IMG/VR virus record: IMGVR_UViG_3300020074_000041
Span: 1-41,746 of that record
DNA length: 41,746 bases
From: a virus
Strand: one strand, 5' to 3'
The notes beneath the pieces were generated by a model. The model was not told where the DNA came from. It saw only the letters and a program-made list of their open reading frames with translations, and made no database searches. A program made the position numbers and the translations under genes. Positions 1-7,452 of the stretch are shown here, piece after piece; positions within the stretch are counted from its first letter, which is position 1, and each line of letters starts with the position of its first letter.

Positions 1-1
1 T

Positions 2-256
2 GACTTAACAATTGACACCGATCGTGACAAATTGTTGCGTATCAAGCAGGTGCATCGTGATACTGATGGCGGCCTGTTCCGTGACTACAGTTTTGAATAT
101 GGCGAGGCAGATCAGGTCATGCAGTTCATGTGGGATAACAAGGCAAAGTTGCGTGAACTGAGTATGCGTATGGCTCTTAAGATTGCTGATCTTGTTAAGA
201 TTAGCCCGGCTAACTGGCGAATGTTGGCTGAGAATACTGTTATGAAGCGGGCTTGA
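2..256 (+). CDS. C-terminal part of an unidentified phage protein (5' end outside window)
   Basis: The frame is open from the left edge to the TGA at 254-256, so about 84 residues of a longer protein are seen. A TTG at 32 could serve as a start, but the reading frame continues upstream of it with normal codons, so truncation by the window edge is more likely. The visible part is charged and soluble, ending in a Lys-Arg-Ala tail. No family motif is recognised. By eye its codons are richer in G and C than the genes that follow, a trait shared with the gene at 27287. A terminator lies just behind it. Confidence 0.6.
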   Translation, partial: DLTIDTDRDKLLRIKQVHRDTDGGLFRDYSFEYGEADQVMQFMWDNKAKLRELSMRMALKIADLVKISPANWRMLAENTVMKRA

Positions 257-279
257 TACTCCGTTACCCGCTGAGGCGA

Positions 280-303
280 GAGGGTCGTAATGACCCTCTT
301 TCC
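280..303 (+). terminator. Rho-independent terminator
   Basis: A perfect 7-bp stem (GAGGGTC at 280-286, GACCCTC at 292-298) with loop GTAAT is followed by TTTCCTTT. It closes the transcript of the left-edge gene and separates it from the promoter at 304-332. Confidence 0.8.
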
Positions 304-332
304 TTTACAACAAAATAAAATAATAGTAAAAT
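304..332 (+). promoter_or_regulatory. Sigma70-like promoter, nearly leaderless
   Basis: TTTACA (304-309), 17-nt spacer, TAAAAT (327-332). The ATG of the next gene begins 8 nt after the box, so the predicted transcript starts at or next to the start codon. No Shine-Dalgarno sequence fits in that space. Confidence 0.55.
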
Positions 333-339
333 ATACGAT

Positions 340-1317
340 ATGCTATTAAAAGATGACCTTGTAGATTATCTAACTCAAGGACACATTCATGTAAGTAAGC
401 AAGATTATTTGTTCTTTAGTAATCTTGCCAAAATTGCCGTTGAGCGTAATGTCACGACCGGGCAGAATAAACTATTGGATAAATTGATAGACAAGTACCA
501 AAAGCAATTACGCAATAACAATTTGGATATACAAAGTCTAAAAAATTTATCTTGGAAAAATCCATTACTTGAAACATTAGCCGAATATCGTAAAACTTAT
601 ATTAATGTTACTAATAAAGAAATTACTGTTAGAAATCCTTTTAGTAAGAAATTTATCTCAGCATTACAAAAAAGTCGTAGTGATTTGATATGGAATAAAA
701 AACGTAAATGTTATACGGCTGATTATAATACATTTAATTTAAAACATACATTAGATTTAGTTTATAAAAACTTTGAAGATGTGGTATGTAGTAAAAATAT
801 ACAAGATTTGTTAATCGATATTAAAAAATATGAAAACTGTTACTGGGATCCTACTCTTGTAAAAGTGGGCAATAACTTTTATATTGCAGCACTTAACGAA
901 CCACTTTATAATGTTTTACCAACTAAACTTAGTGATGATTCACAAACAATATTCTTTTTAAGTAAGTATGGAATTAAAATTGACGATGATCTAGTTGTAA
1001 ATGAGGAGCAAAAATTTGCTACCTCACAAATTTATGATATTGATATTGATGAAATTGATATACTAATAAATTATCTACATAACCTAAACATCAAAAAAAT
1101 ACTTATTGAAGGGCATGTGTTATATAGAAATACTCTTTACAAAGAGATAGTGAATAAATTTAAATTATCGGACATAGAAGTTTCAATACCGAGTGATAGC
1201 GATTCTAATGATTTCCAAATAATACTAACTTTTAAAAATAACCCCGCTGTTTGGAATCCGGGCAGAGCGTGTAAAGTTATATTAATAAAAAATTCTAGAC
1301 CTGTATACGTAAAATGA
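340..1317 (+). CDS. Protein of unknown function, possible HARP-like segment, upstream of UvsW
   Basis: 325 residues, soluble, Lys- and Asn-rich. I do not recognise the family firmly. Residues about 97-130 (VRNPFSKKF..LQ..RSDLIWNKKRKCYTADYN) resemble the HARP/SMARCAL1-type pattern, in which a short helix precedes a Trp and a basic loop; that domain binds branched DNA and usually accompanies SF2 helicases. Residues about 18-57 look like a helical segment found in other phage helicase-associated proteins. The gene heads a group with the CWC protein (4-nt overlap) and UvsW, so an accessory role in fork or recombination-intermediate processing is plausible, but this is inference. The start is the ATG directly behind a sigma70-like promoter. 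Confidence 0.6.
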   Translation: MLLKDDLVDYLTQGHIHVSKQDYLFFSNLAKIAVERNVTTGQNKLLDKLIDKYQKQLRNNNLDIQSLKNLSWKNPLLETLAEYRKTYINVTNKEITVRNPFSKKFISALQKSRSDLIWNKKRKCYTADYNTFNLKHTLDLVYKNFEDVVCSKNIQDLLIDIKKYENCYWDPTLVKVGNNFYIAALNEPLYNVLPTKLSDDSQTIFFLSKYGIKIDDDLVVNEEQKFATSQIYDIDIDEIDILINYLHNLNIKKILIEGHVLYRNTLYKEIVNKFKLSDIEVSIPSDSDSNDFQIILTFKNNPAVWNPGRACKVILIKNSRPVYVK

Positions 1318-1499
1318 GAGAGTTAATTTGCGAGAAATGTAGGACTAAATTTATATGTAATGGTTCAGGGTACGATTGTTGGTGTTTTGACCAGCCTTAT
1401 ATTAGATTGGATAAAACTGAACAATATACTGATTGTTTATGCGAAAGATGTGTAATAGAATTATACCATGAGAACAGCGAAAATAATTATCAAAGATGA
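1314..1499 (+). CDS. Small cysteine-rich CWC-type zinc-binding protein
   Basis: 61 residues with the layout of the Cys-rich CWC family: CxxC at 6-9, Cys15, CWCF at 22-25, and CLCERC at 41-46. Seven or eight cysteines in so short a protein imply bound metal, probably zinc. The biochemical role of the family is not known to me. It overlaps the gene before it by 4 nt (ATGA), and its last 32 nt lie inside the start of uvsW in another frame. It is therefore probably translationally coupled to UvsW and made with it. Such proteins occur in marine bacteria and may have been acquired from a host. Confidence 0.75.
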   Translation: MRELICEKCRTKFICNGSGYDCWCFDQPYIRLDKTEQYTDCLCERCVIELYHENSENNYQR

Positions 1500-2922
1500 A
1501 GTCAACTGCAAGATAGAAGGTCTTGAGTTGGACTGCCGTAAGGCATTGATGCGTAAATTTGAACATGAAATTCCGGGCGCACGTTATCTACCCGCAGTCC
1601 GTCTTGGTAGATGGAACGGAAAGGTAAGTTATTGTAGTTTGGCAGGCAGTACATATATAAATTTAATACCAGATGTTGTACCCATACTACAAGAATATGA
1701 TTACGATATTGATCTTGTAGACCTACGCGAGTATCAAACATCATATAGTTTTGATCAGATTAAAGAAGATAGTTTTAGCAATAAGGTTTGGACTAAAGGT
1801 CATACGCAACAAGGCGAACCAATCGTCCTTCGTGATTATCAGGTAGAAATTATCAATAACTTTTTAAATAACACTCAGTGTATTCAAGAGGTAGCCACAG
1901 GTGCAGGTAAGACTATAATGACAGCGGCTCTATCAAAAAGCGTTGAGCATTATGGACGCAGCATAGTGATAGTTCCAAATAAAAGCCTTGTAGTGCAAAC
2001 TGAAGCAGACTACATCAATCTAGGCTTAGATGTTGGTGTGTACTTTGGAGATAGAAAAGAATATAACAAGCAGCATACGATCTGTACTTGGCAAAGCCTT
2101 AACAATATGTTAAAGAATACTAAAGCAGGCGAAGCAGAAGTCAGTATCAAAGAGTTTATCGAGGATGTTGTTTGTGTAATGGTAGATGAAGTACATATGG
2201 CTAAGGCTGATGCGTTAAAGTCCTTACTTACAGGCCCATTTAGTCAAATACCTATACGCTGGGGGTTGACAGGCACTATACCTAAAGCCATGTATGAGCA
2301 AATTAGTTTACTTGTAAGTCTGGGACCTGTAATAGGAAAACTTAGCGCGGCTGAATTACAAGAAAAAGGTGTGTTAGCACAATGTCATGTGAACATAGTT
2401 CAATTAAAAGATGGTGTAGAGTTTACCAATTATCAAAGCGAACTCAAATATTTGTTAGAGCATAGTGAGCGCCTAGACAAAATTGGCCAGTTAATTAACA
2501 AAATTAAAGATAGTGGTAATACACTAGTACTTGTTGATCGTGTCAATGCAGGACGCGAATTACAATCACGTATAGATGATAGTGTATTCATCTCAGGCGA
2601 GACAAAACTAATGGAGCGTAAAGAAGAATATGATGAAATTAAGACTAGCAATACTAAAGTTATTGTTGCCACTTATGGAGTTGCTGCTGTGGGTATTAAT
2701 ATCCCTCGCATTTTCAATCTTGTTCTTATTGAGCCCGGCAAGTCATTTGTCAGAGTTATCCAATCGATTGGACGCGGTATTAGAAAAGCGGAAGACAAGG
2801 ATCATGTAGAGATTTGGGATATTACAAGCGATTGTAAATTTGCCAAACGTCATTTGACACAAAGAAAAGCATTTTATAAGGAAGCAAAGTATCCATTTAC
2901 ATTGGAGAAACTTGACTATTGA
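1468..2922 (+). CDS. uvsW: UvsW-like SF2 DNA/RNA helicase
   Basis: 484 residues, close to T4 UvsW (503). UvsW unwinds branched DNA and R-loops, drives fork regression and branch migration, and in T4 shifts replication from origin-dependent to recombination-dependent. Visible motifs: N-terminal UvsW-type domain (about 1-105), Q-motif-like LRDYQ (121-125), Walker A ATGAGKT (143-149), DEVH box (240-243), LTGT motif III (267-270), VATYGVAAVGIN motif V region (400-411) and QSIGRGIRK motif VI (432-440). The ATG at 1468 gives the full N-terminal domain and lies inside the preceding gene, so coupling to that gene is likely. All catalytic motifs are intact. Confidence 0.93.
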   Translation: MRTAKIIIKDEVNCKIEGLELDCRKALMRKFEHEIPGARYLPAVRLGRWNGKVSYCSLAGSTYINLIPDVVPILQEYDYDIDLVDLREYQTSYSFDQIKEDSFSNKVWTKGHTQQGEPIVLRDYQVEIINNFLNNTQCIQEVATGAGKTIMTAALSKSVEHYGRSIVIVPNKSLVVQTEADYINLGLDVGVYFGDRKEYNKQHTICTWQSLNNMLKNTKAGEAEVSIKEFIEDVVCVMVDEVHMAKADALKSLLTGPFSQIPIRWGLTGTIPKAMYEQISLLVSLGPVIGKLSAAELQEKGVLAQCHVNIVQLKDGVEFTNYQSELKYLLEHSERLDKIGQLINKIKDSGNTLVLVDRVNAGRELQSRIDDSVFISGETKLMERKEEYDEIKTSNTKVIVATYGVAAVGINIPRIFNLVLIEPGKSFVRVIQSIGRGIRKAEDKDHVEIWDITSDCKFAKRHLTQRKAFYKEAKYPFTLEKLDY

Positions 2923-2940
2923 TTTATATAGTAGTAAAAT
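2912..2940 (+). promoter_or_regulatory. Sigma70-like promoter, nearly leaderless
   Basis: TTGACT (2912-2917), 17-nt spacer, TAAAAT (2935-2940). The -35 element lies in the last codons of uvsW. The next ATG (2947) follows the -10 box after 6 nt, leaving almost no 5' leader. Confidence 0.6.
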
Positions 2941-2946
2941 TAGAAC

Positions 2947-3447
2947 ATGCGTATATTAACATTAGATAACATAGCCTATAACTTAGAAACACTACCCGAA
3001 GAAATTGATGACATGCGTTTTGCTATACTGGACAATAGCAATCCTCAAGGTGTAGATTATCATTACATACCATTAATCTTTTTAGAATCATTTAACAGTC
3101 CAGCACTTGTACTTAAGATTGGTAAGCATAAAATTAAGATGCCATTAGATTGGCAAATATTGATTGGTGAAAAGGAATATGGAGACTTAGAAACACTACC
3201 ATTGAGTAGTCTTAATGATAGAGGTTTTAGTGCGTTCGAATATAATCCACTTAGTGCATTCAGTCCTACATTTCAAACAGTAGAAATATTAGATATTTAC
3301 AATGATGTGACATGGTACAGCCCAAGACTACGCAATGGACAATTCTTATGTGTACCATTAAATGATAGTCCTAAACCTCCCTGTGTATATTTTGTAAAAG
3401 AAATTAGTAGAAATTGTGAAGTTGTTGATTATAATCAGGTGTTTTGA
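2947..3447 (+). CDS. Conserved T4-type marine phage protein of unknown function
   Basis: 166 residues. From memory, proteins with the central pattern PLDWQILIG..E.GDLE.LPL..LNDRGF..F.YNPL, followed by a C-terminal FVKEISR..E.VDY, recur in marine T4-type phages, but I know no function. There are no membrane segments or metal motifs. It is the first gene of a new transcript and is followed by a stop/start overlap (TGATG) with the next small gene. The ATG used sits 6 nt behind a -10 box. Confidence 0.7.
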   Translation: MRILTLDNIAYNLETLPEEIDDMRFAILDNSNPQGVDYHYIPLIFLESFNSPALVLKIGKHKIKMPLDWQILIGEKEYGDLETLPLSSLNDRGFSAFEYNPLSAFSPTFQTVEILDIYNDVTWYSPRLRNGQFLCVPLNDSPKPPCVYFVKEISRNCEVVDYNQVF

Positions 3448-3647
3448 TGATGTACGGTATTAAAGTTCCAATATCCTTAGATAATCATGGTGAGTATAAT
3501 GATTGGTTATGGGTTACAGAAGATAGCCAGTTTAAACTTAATCCATTATTATTTGAAGATAAAGAACTAGCTTTAGAATATGCCTTGAAATTATATGGGT
3601 ATAGTGCTATAGTAGAAGAATATGTCCAAAACAAAGACATCAGTTGA
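3447..3647 (+). CDS. Small hypothetical protein
   Basis: 66 residues, acidic with several aromatics (DWLWVTEDSQF). A TTG at 3444 is also in frame, but the ATG at 3447 overlaps the TGA of the previous gene, the arrangement used throughout this region, so it is preferred. The 3' end overlaps the next gene by 26 nt. No family recognised. The tight packing and coding character support it as real. Confidence 0.6.
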   Translation: MMYGIKVPISLDNHGEYNDWLWVTEDSQFKLNPLLFEDKELALEYALKLYGYSAIVEEYVQNKDIS

Positions 3648-4203
3648 TGAAAAGTTAACGAATGTAGATTTTGACCTCTTCGAGGCTTTAGCCGCCATTG
3701 ATAATAAGGATTACAATTATTATGACAACTTAACTGAAGAGCAAAAGCGCAAGTTTAAGCCTTATATGTTATTAATATGGATGTCAAGTGTTAAAGGCAA
3801 AGACCAAAATCTTGCACTCAAACAAACTAATCGTATAGCAAACACACATATGTTTGCAGAAAAAATGCAGGATAATCCTAAATTACAATGGCTAACTTTG
3901 TGTGCAGCCAGTCTAGGCAAAGGAAAACAATTTAGAGAATATCTTCCGACACTTAGTAAATCAGTTGTTGAATACAAAAAGCCCGCTACTAGAGAAGAAG
4001 TTGTAAAATATTTTACAAAATTACATCCTAAGGTTGATGTTAAATTGATAGATGAAATATCTAAGTTATATATTGAACAACAAAAACGAACTTGTTATTT
4101 GGCAGAAAAATTTCCAACTATGAAAATTACAGACCTTAATGTTTTAAATGAGCTTATTACTGATGAAGAAATCCAAGAATACGAAAAAAACGCAGGTAAT
4201 TAA
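3622..4203 (+). CDS. 62: Probable clamp-loader small subunit, gp62-like
   Basis: 193 residues, like T4 gp62 (187). In T4, gp62 joins four gp44 ATPase subunits to load the gp45 sliding clamp. The N-terminal pattern FDLFEALAAIDNK, the KPYMLLIWMS stretch and the later QWLTLCAASLGKGKQFREYL fit the weakly conserved gp62 family (aromatic/basic GK.KQF..YL). There are no enzymatic motifs, as expected. gp44 and gp45 are not adjacent here, unlike in T4 where 45-44-62 are together, so this needs a profile search. The first 26 nt overlap the previous gene. Confidence 0.5.
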   Translation: MSKTKTSVDEKLTNVDFDLFEALAAIDNKDYNYYDNLTEEQKRKFKPYMLLIWMSSVKGKDQNLALKQTNRIANTHMFAEKMQDNPKLQWLTLCAASLGKGKQFREYLPTLSKSVVEYKKPATREEVVKYFTKLHPKVDVKLIDEISKLYIEQQKRTCYLAEKFPTMKITDLNVLNELITDEEIQEYEKNAGN

Positions 4204-4873
4204 ACATGTCTGCGAATTCTGTGGGAAGGAGTTCGCTAGAGAAACAAGTATAATTGTACATATGTGCGAAACAAAACGCAGATATCAACAACGTGATCTT
4301 AAAGGTAATATTATTGGCTATAATACCTGGCTAGAATTTTATAAAAAAAACACAGCAGGCAAGAAGCAACGTCAGTATATGGATTTTATAAAGAGTGCAT
4401 ATTATTCTGCCTTTGTAAAATTTGGACATTACTGCATCGATGCACATGTTATCAATGTAGGAAGATATGCTAATTATTTGATTAAAAATAAGATTAGTAT
4501 TGATCGTTGGGCGAAGGATAAGTCCTATACTGATTTTATTATATCATACTTAAAAGAAGAAGATCCACTAGATGCTATTGCACGTAGTATTGAAACAACT
4601 ATTGATCTTGCTAAACAAGATGGTATACAAACTAAAGATATCTTTAGATATGGTAACAAAAATCGTATTTGTTATAATATAACTAAGGGCAAAATAAGTC
4701 CTTGGATGTTATATCAAAGTGAAAGTGGCACTGAATTCCTGTCTAATTTGGATGAGACACAAATCAAAATGATTGTAGACTATATACAACCAGAACAGTG
4801 GGCTATACGTTTCAAACGTCATAGTGATATGTTGAAAGAAGTTAAAAGTTTATTAAAAGCCGGTGGTTATTGA
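4148..4873 (+). CDS. Zinc-finger protein of unknown function
   Basis: 241 residues. The N-terminus carries a C2H2-like finger (HVCEFCGKEFARETSIIVHMC, residues about 20-40), then an alpha-helical basic body. No other domain is recognised. It overlaps the gp62-like gene by 56 nt; an alternative ATG at 4163 would shorten this overlap and keep the finger. Neither start has a clear Shine-Dalgarno. The conserved finger and position among replication genes suggest a DNA- or RNA-binding role, which is inference. Confidence 0.65.
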   Translation: MSLLLMKKSKNTKKTQVIKHVCEFCGKEFARETSIIVHMCETKRRYQQRDLKGNIIGYNTWLEFYKKNTAGKKQRQYMDFIKSAYYSAFVKFGHYCIDAHVINVGRYANYLIKNKISIDRWAKDKSYTDFIISYLKEEDPLDAIARSIETTIDLAKQDGIQTKDIFRYGNKNRICYNITKGKISPWMLYQSESGTEFLSNLDETQIKMIVDYIQPEQWAIRFKRHSDMLKEVKSLLKAGGY

Positions 4874-5063
4874 CAACAATAAATACCGTGTAAGAATACA
4901 TTGGACTAACTATTACCAAAATTGGAATGATATTTGCGCTATAGCAATAGAATATTTTGGTTTACCGGGTGATAGATTTACTACCAATGTTTGTAAAGAT
5001 TATATGGATTTCTGCTTCAAAGAAGAAACAGATGCGATTTGGTTCAGTCTAAAGGTTGAATAA
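4863..5063 (+). CDS. Small hypothetical protein
   Basis: 66 residues, rich in aromatics (HWTNYYQNWNDICAIAIEYFGLPGDRF..). The start is a GTG that overlaps the end of the zinc-finger gene by 11 nt. The C-terminal half resembles a short alpha/beta fold but no family is recognised. Kept because it fills the space between two solid genes in coding-like sequence. Confidence 0.55.
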   Translation: MVIDNNKYRVRIHWTNYYQNWNDICAIAIEYFGLPGDRFTTNVCKDYMDFCFKEETDAIWFSLKVE

Positions 5064-5064
5064 T

Positions 5065-5703
5065 ATGGATATGACAAATCAAATTTTACATTTGAAAAAT
5101 GTAATTAGTCAAGAAGATTGTAAGAAGCTTATTGATGAATATGAATCAAGACAAGCAAAAGCACATAAAGAAAGTTGTATGCATGCCAATACTGGTATTA
5201 ATACAGTATCAACATATACAAAAGTAGACTTACGACCTATATCATATACCTATAACTTGCTATTCAATAAAACTGAGTACATGATAAATGAATGGGTAAA
5301 GCATCTAGAAAAATTTGAAAGTTTTCATATTCCATTACTAAAAATATATTTAAAATGTAGTCATCGTTATAGACTTATGAAGTATAATCCAGGCGGTTGG
5401 ATACATCCACATATTGACGGCAATCCATTTATCTATGCTAGTTGTACATTTCAACTAAACGATGAATTTGAGGGTGGCATATTCAAATTTTGGAACGGTA
5501 AATATACAATACGTATGAATCAAGGTGATGCTCTTATTTTCCCTGCAGGTCCTTTTTGGGTGCATGAAGTTTCAAATATTGATAGTGGTGTAAGATATAG
5601 TTGTAACAGTTTTATACTAGCATCAAGTCCAGAGTTATTTGAAAAAAGTGAACCTATGATGATTCAATCATTACGAAATATAAAAACTTATGAAGTAGAA
5701 TGA
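5065..5703 (+). CDS. 2OG-Fe(II) oxygenase, prolyl-hydroxylase-like
   Basis: 212 residues with a double-stranded beta-helix dioxygenase signature: HxD iron ligands in WIHPHIDG (His116, Asp118), distal His167 in FWVHEV, and Arg177 in VRYS for binding 2-oxoglutarate. The GGIFKFWNG and GDALIFPAG segments are typical of phage P4H-like enzymes. The substrate is unknown; such enzymes hydroxylate proteins, nucleobases or small metabolites. A TTG at 5056 is also in frame, but ATG 5065 starts just before the conserved region. The stop overlaps the start of a second oxygenase gene (ATGA at 5700), so the two are probably co-translated. Confidence 0.8.
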   Translation: MDMTNQILHLKNVISQEDCKKLIDEYESRQAKAHKESCMHANTGINTVSTYTKVDLRPISYTYNLLFNKTEYMINEWVKHLEKFESFHIPLLKIYLKCSHRYRLMKYNPGGWIHPHIDGNPFIYASCTFQLNDEFEGGIFKFWNGKYTIRMNQGDALIFPAGPFWVHEVSNIDSGVRYSCNSFILASSPELFEKSEPMMIQSLRNIKTYEVE

Positions 5704-6413
5704 ATGTGAAAAATATGCATGAAACACTATCAAGAGGCGAAGGATATATAAATTTGCAAAGTTTTATTCCTAATCATCTAATTACAAACTTCAGAAAACG
5801 CATGTTTGACTTGCGTCCTGTACGTGCCAGCAGCAGCAAGAAAGTTTATGCTGAACGCGACGATATCAAGAACCTAGAAGATATCAGTGTATGGTGGAGC
5901 CAAACAGTAAACGATTATCCAGAAACATTGGCTATACGTAGATTATTGGATCCGTTAGTAACTCAAAATTTCGCCAACTTTGCATTTTACGTAAGTGATG
6001 TTGTAACTATCAATGCTAAATCAACATGGATAAACCCACATGTTGATACTCCGCATAGATTTACTAAATGGAACTATGACCCTAGATTATTAGGCATACA
6101 ATGTATTATTTCACTTGAGGACACTACTAAAGAAAATGGTAGCACTGGATTAGTTCCATATAGTCAAAAGCGCAACTATGAAATCAAACAATGCTATACT
6201 GGAAATTATGATCGCTGGTTTACTGAGAATGCCATACAACCAGATATGCTTAGGGGTACTGTATTATTATATAACTGCCGTATACTTCATAGTAGTATGC
6301 CCAATCCTAGTGTGCATGATCGGCCAGCCCTCTTGATCAATTATCTTGATAGTAGTATACTTGAAGAAGTGAAACAACTGGATAATGTTTGGGCAAGTAA
6401 TGCAAATTCCTAA
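5700..6413 (+). CDS. Phytanoyl-CoA-dioxygenase-like 2OG-Fe(II) oxygenase
   Basis: 237 residues. INPHVDTPHRF supplies HxD (His114, Asp116); CRILHSSMPN supplies the distal His197, and DRPALLINYL supplies Arg208, the 2OG-binding basic residue. ISLEDTTKENGSTGLVPYSQ matches the PhyH family's 'NG.L.~PGSH' loop. The substrate is not predictable. It follows another 2OG oxygenase of a different subfamily with an ATGA overlap, suggesting two steps on one substrate or related targets. All metal ligands are present, so it should be active. Confidence 0.8.
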   Translation: MNVKNMHETLSRGEGYINLQSFIPNHLITNFRKRMFDLRPVRASSSKKVYAERDDIKNLEDISVWWSQTVNDYPETLAIRRLLDPLVTQNFANFAFYVSDVVTINAKSTWINPHVDTPHRFTKWNYDPRLLGIQCIISLEDTTKENGSTGLVPYSQKRNYEIKQCYTGNYDRWFTENAIQPDMLRGTVLLYNCRILHSSMPNPSVHDRPALLINYLDSSILEEVKQLDNVWASNANS

Positions 6414-6672
6414 AGATTTTCAAGATTTTGATGATGACGATCCAAATATAGATAAAAGATTATCACGTTTCAAATATTGGTCAAATCTAAAGAATCTCAA
6501 ACTAGAGTTTTATAACGAAACACAAAGTCGAGATCATAGAGAATTTACTATATGGCTTGAAAACAAATATGGGTTTAGACCAATAGAAACAAACGAAGGT
6601 ATGATGACCGACGATTATAAGGTACTTGACGAGAAGAAGTTTATAGTGTATATTCTTAAGTATGGCAAATGA
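6400..6672 (+). CDS. Small acidic hypothetical protein
   Basis: 90 residues from the ATG at 6400, which has GGG 6 nt upstream; a further in-frame ATG lies at 6385. The N-terminus is strongly acidic (DFDDDDPNID). No family recognised. It overlaps the PhyH-like gene at its 5' end and the exonuclease gene by 11 nt at its 3' end. Confidence 0.55.
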   Translation: MQIPKDFQDFDDDDPNIDKRLSRFKYWSNLKNLKLEFYNETQSRDHREFTIWLENKYGFRPIETNEGMMTDDYKVLDEKKFIVYILKYGK

Positions 6673-7207
6673 TTTAATGATAGATTTGGAAACACTGGAC
6701 ACAAGTCCTTATTGTGTTATCCTTACTATTGGTATTGTAAGATTTGATCCTTATGGTCAAGGTATTGCTGAGGGTTGGACACTAAAGCCTACAATCGAAG
6801 ATCAAACTGAAAAATACAATCGTATCATTTGTGATAGTACTATTCAGTGGTGGAGCCAACAAAATCCTGCTGCGCTTGATGAAGCATTTGATGAACGTGA
6901 CAGACTGCCATTTAAAGACTGTATGGAAATACTATATAAGATAGGTTGGAATCGTAGAGCAGTATGGAGTCATGGCGCGCCATTTGATATTGTTGCTTGT
7001 GAAACAGGTATGCGACAGACTAGTGAAAGGCCTAATCCTATTCCTTGGCCATTCTATACAGTTAGAGATACACGAACTCTTTACGAAATTGCAGATGTTA
7101 AATTAAAAGATGGAGGGCATGTTACTACACATAAGGCTGTAGAAGATGCTGAACGTCAGGCTATTGTTGTACAAGAAGCATATAAGAAACTAAGTATTAA
7201 AAAATGA
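6662..7207 (+). CDS. dexA: DexA-like 3'-5' exonuclease (DEDDh)
   Basis: 181 residues; T4 DexA has 227. The family removes nucleotides from 3' ends of single-stranded DNA (or RNA in Rv2179c-like members). Visible motifs: ExoI DLETL (Asp8, Glu10), the DexA-typical STIQWWSQQ (59-67), ExoII SHGAPFDI (Asp109) and ExoIII HKAVEDAERQA (His157, Asp162). All four acidic residues and the His are in place, so activity is expected. It starts inside the preceding gene and ends with ATGA into the next. Likely part of replication/recombination or nucleotide salvage from host DNA. Confidence 0.85.
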   Translation: MANDLMIDLETLDTSPYCVILTIGIVRFDPYGQGIAEGWTLKPTIEDQTEKYNRIICDSTIQWWSQQNPAALDEAFDERDRLPFKDCMEILYKIGWNRRAVWSHGAPFDIVACETGMRQTSERPNPIPWPFYTVRDTRTLYEIADVKLKDGGHVTTHKAVEDAERQAIVVQEAYKKLSIKK

Positions 7208-7452
7208 ATAAGCGACATACATTGCCATATGATAAAAAAAACGAAGTATTAACATGGCTAACAGAGAATGTACAAGATAATTTTAATGATGCTTTAGGAA
7301 AATATGATATGAATAGCGTATCGCAGTTTGTAGAATGGCGTAGTAAAGATTTGGAGAGTTGGATTTTACGTGTAGCAGGATTTCCTCCGCAACTATTTAT
7401 AGAAATTAAAGATCCAGAAAAAGAGACATGGTTTTTACTAAGATGGAAATGA
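7204..7452 (+). CDS. Small hypothetical protein
   Basis: 82 residues, soluble and charged, with a Trp-rich centre (VEWRSKDLESWILRVAGFPPQLF). It is linked by ATGA overlaps to both the exonuclease gene upstream and the DnaE-like gene downstream, so the three are probably translated in series. No family recognised. Confidence 0.6.
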   Translation: MNKRHTLPYDKKNEVLTWLTENVQDNFNDALGKYDMNSVSQFVEWRSKDLESWILRVAGFPPQLFIEIKDPEKETWFLLRWK

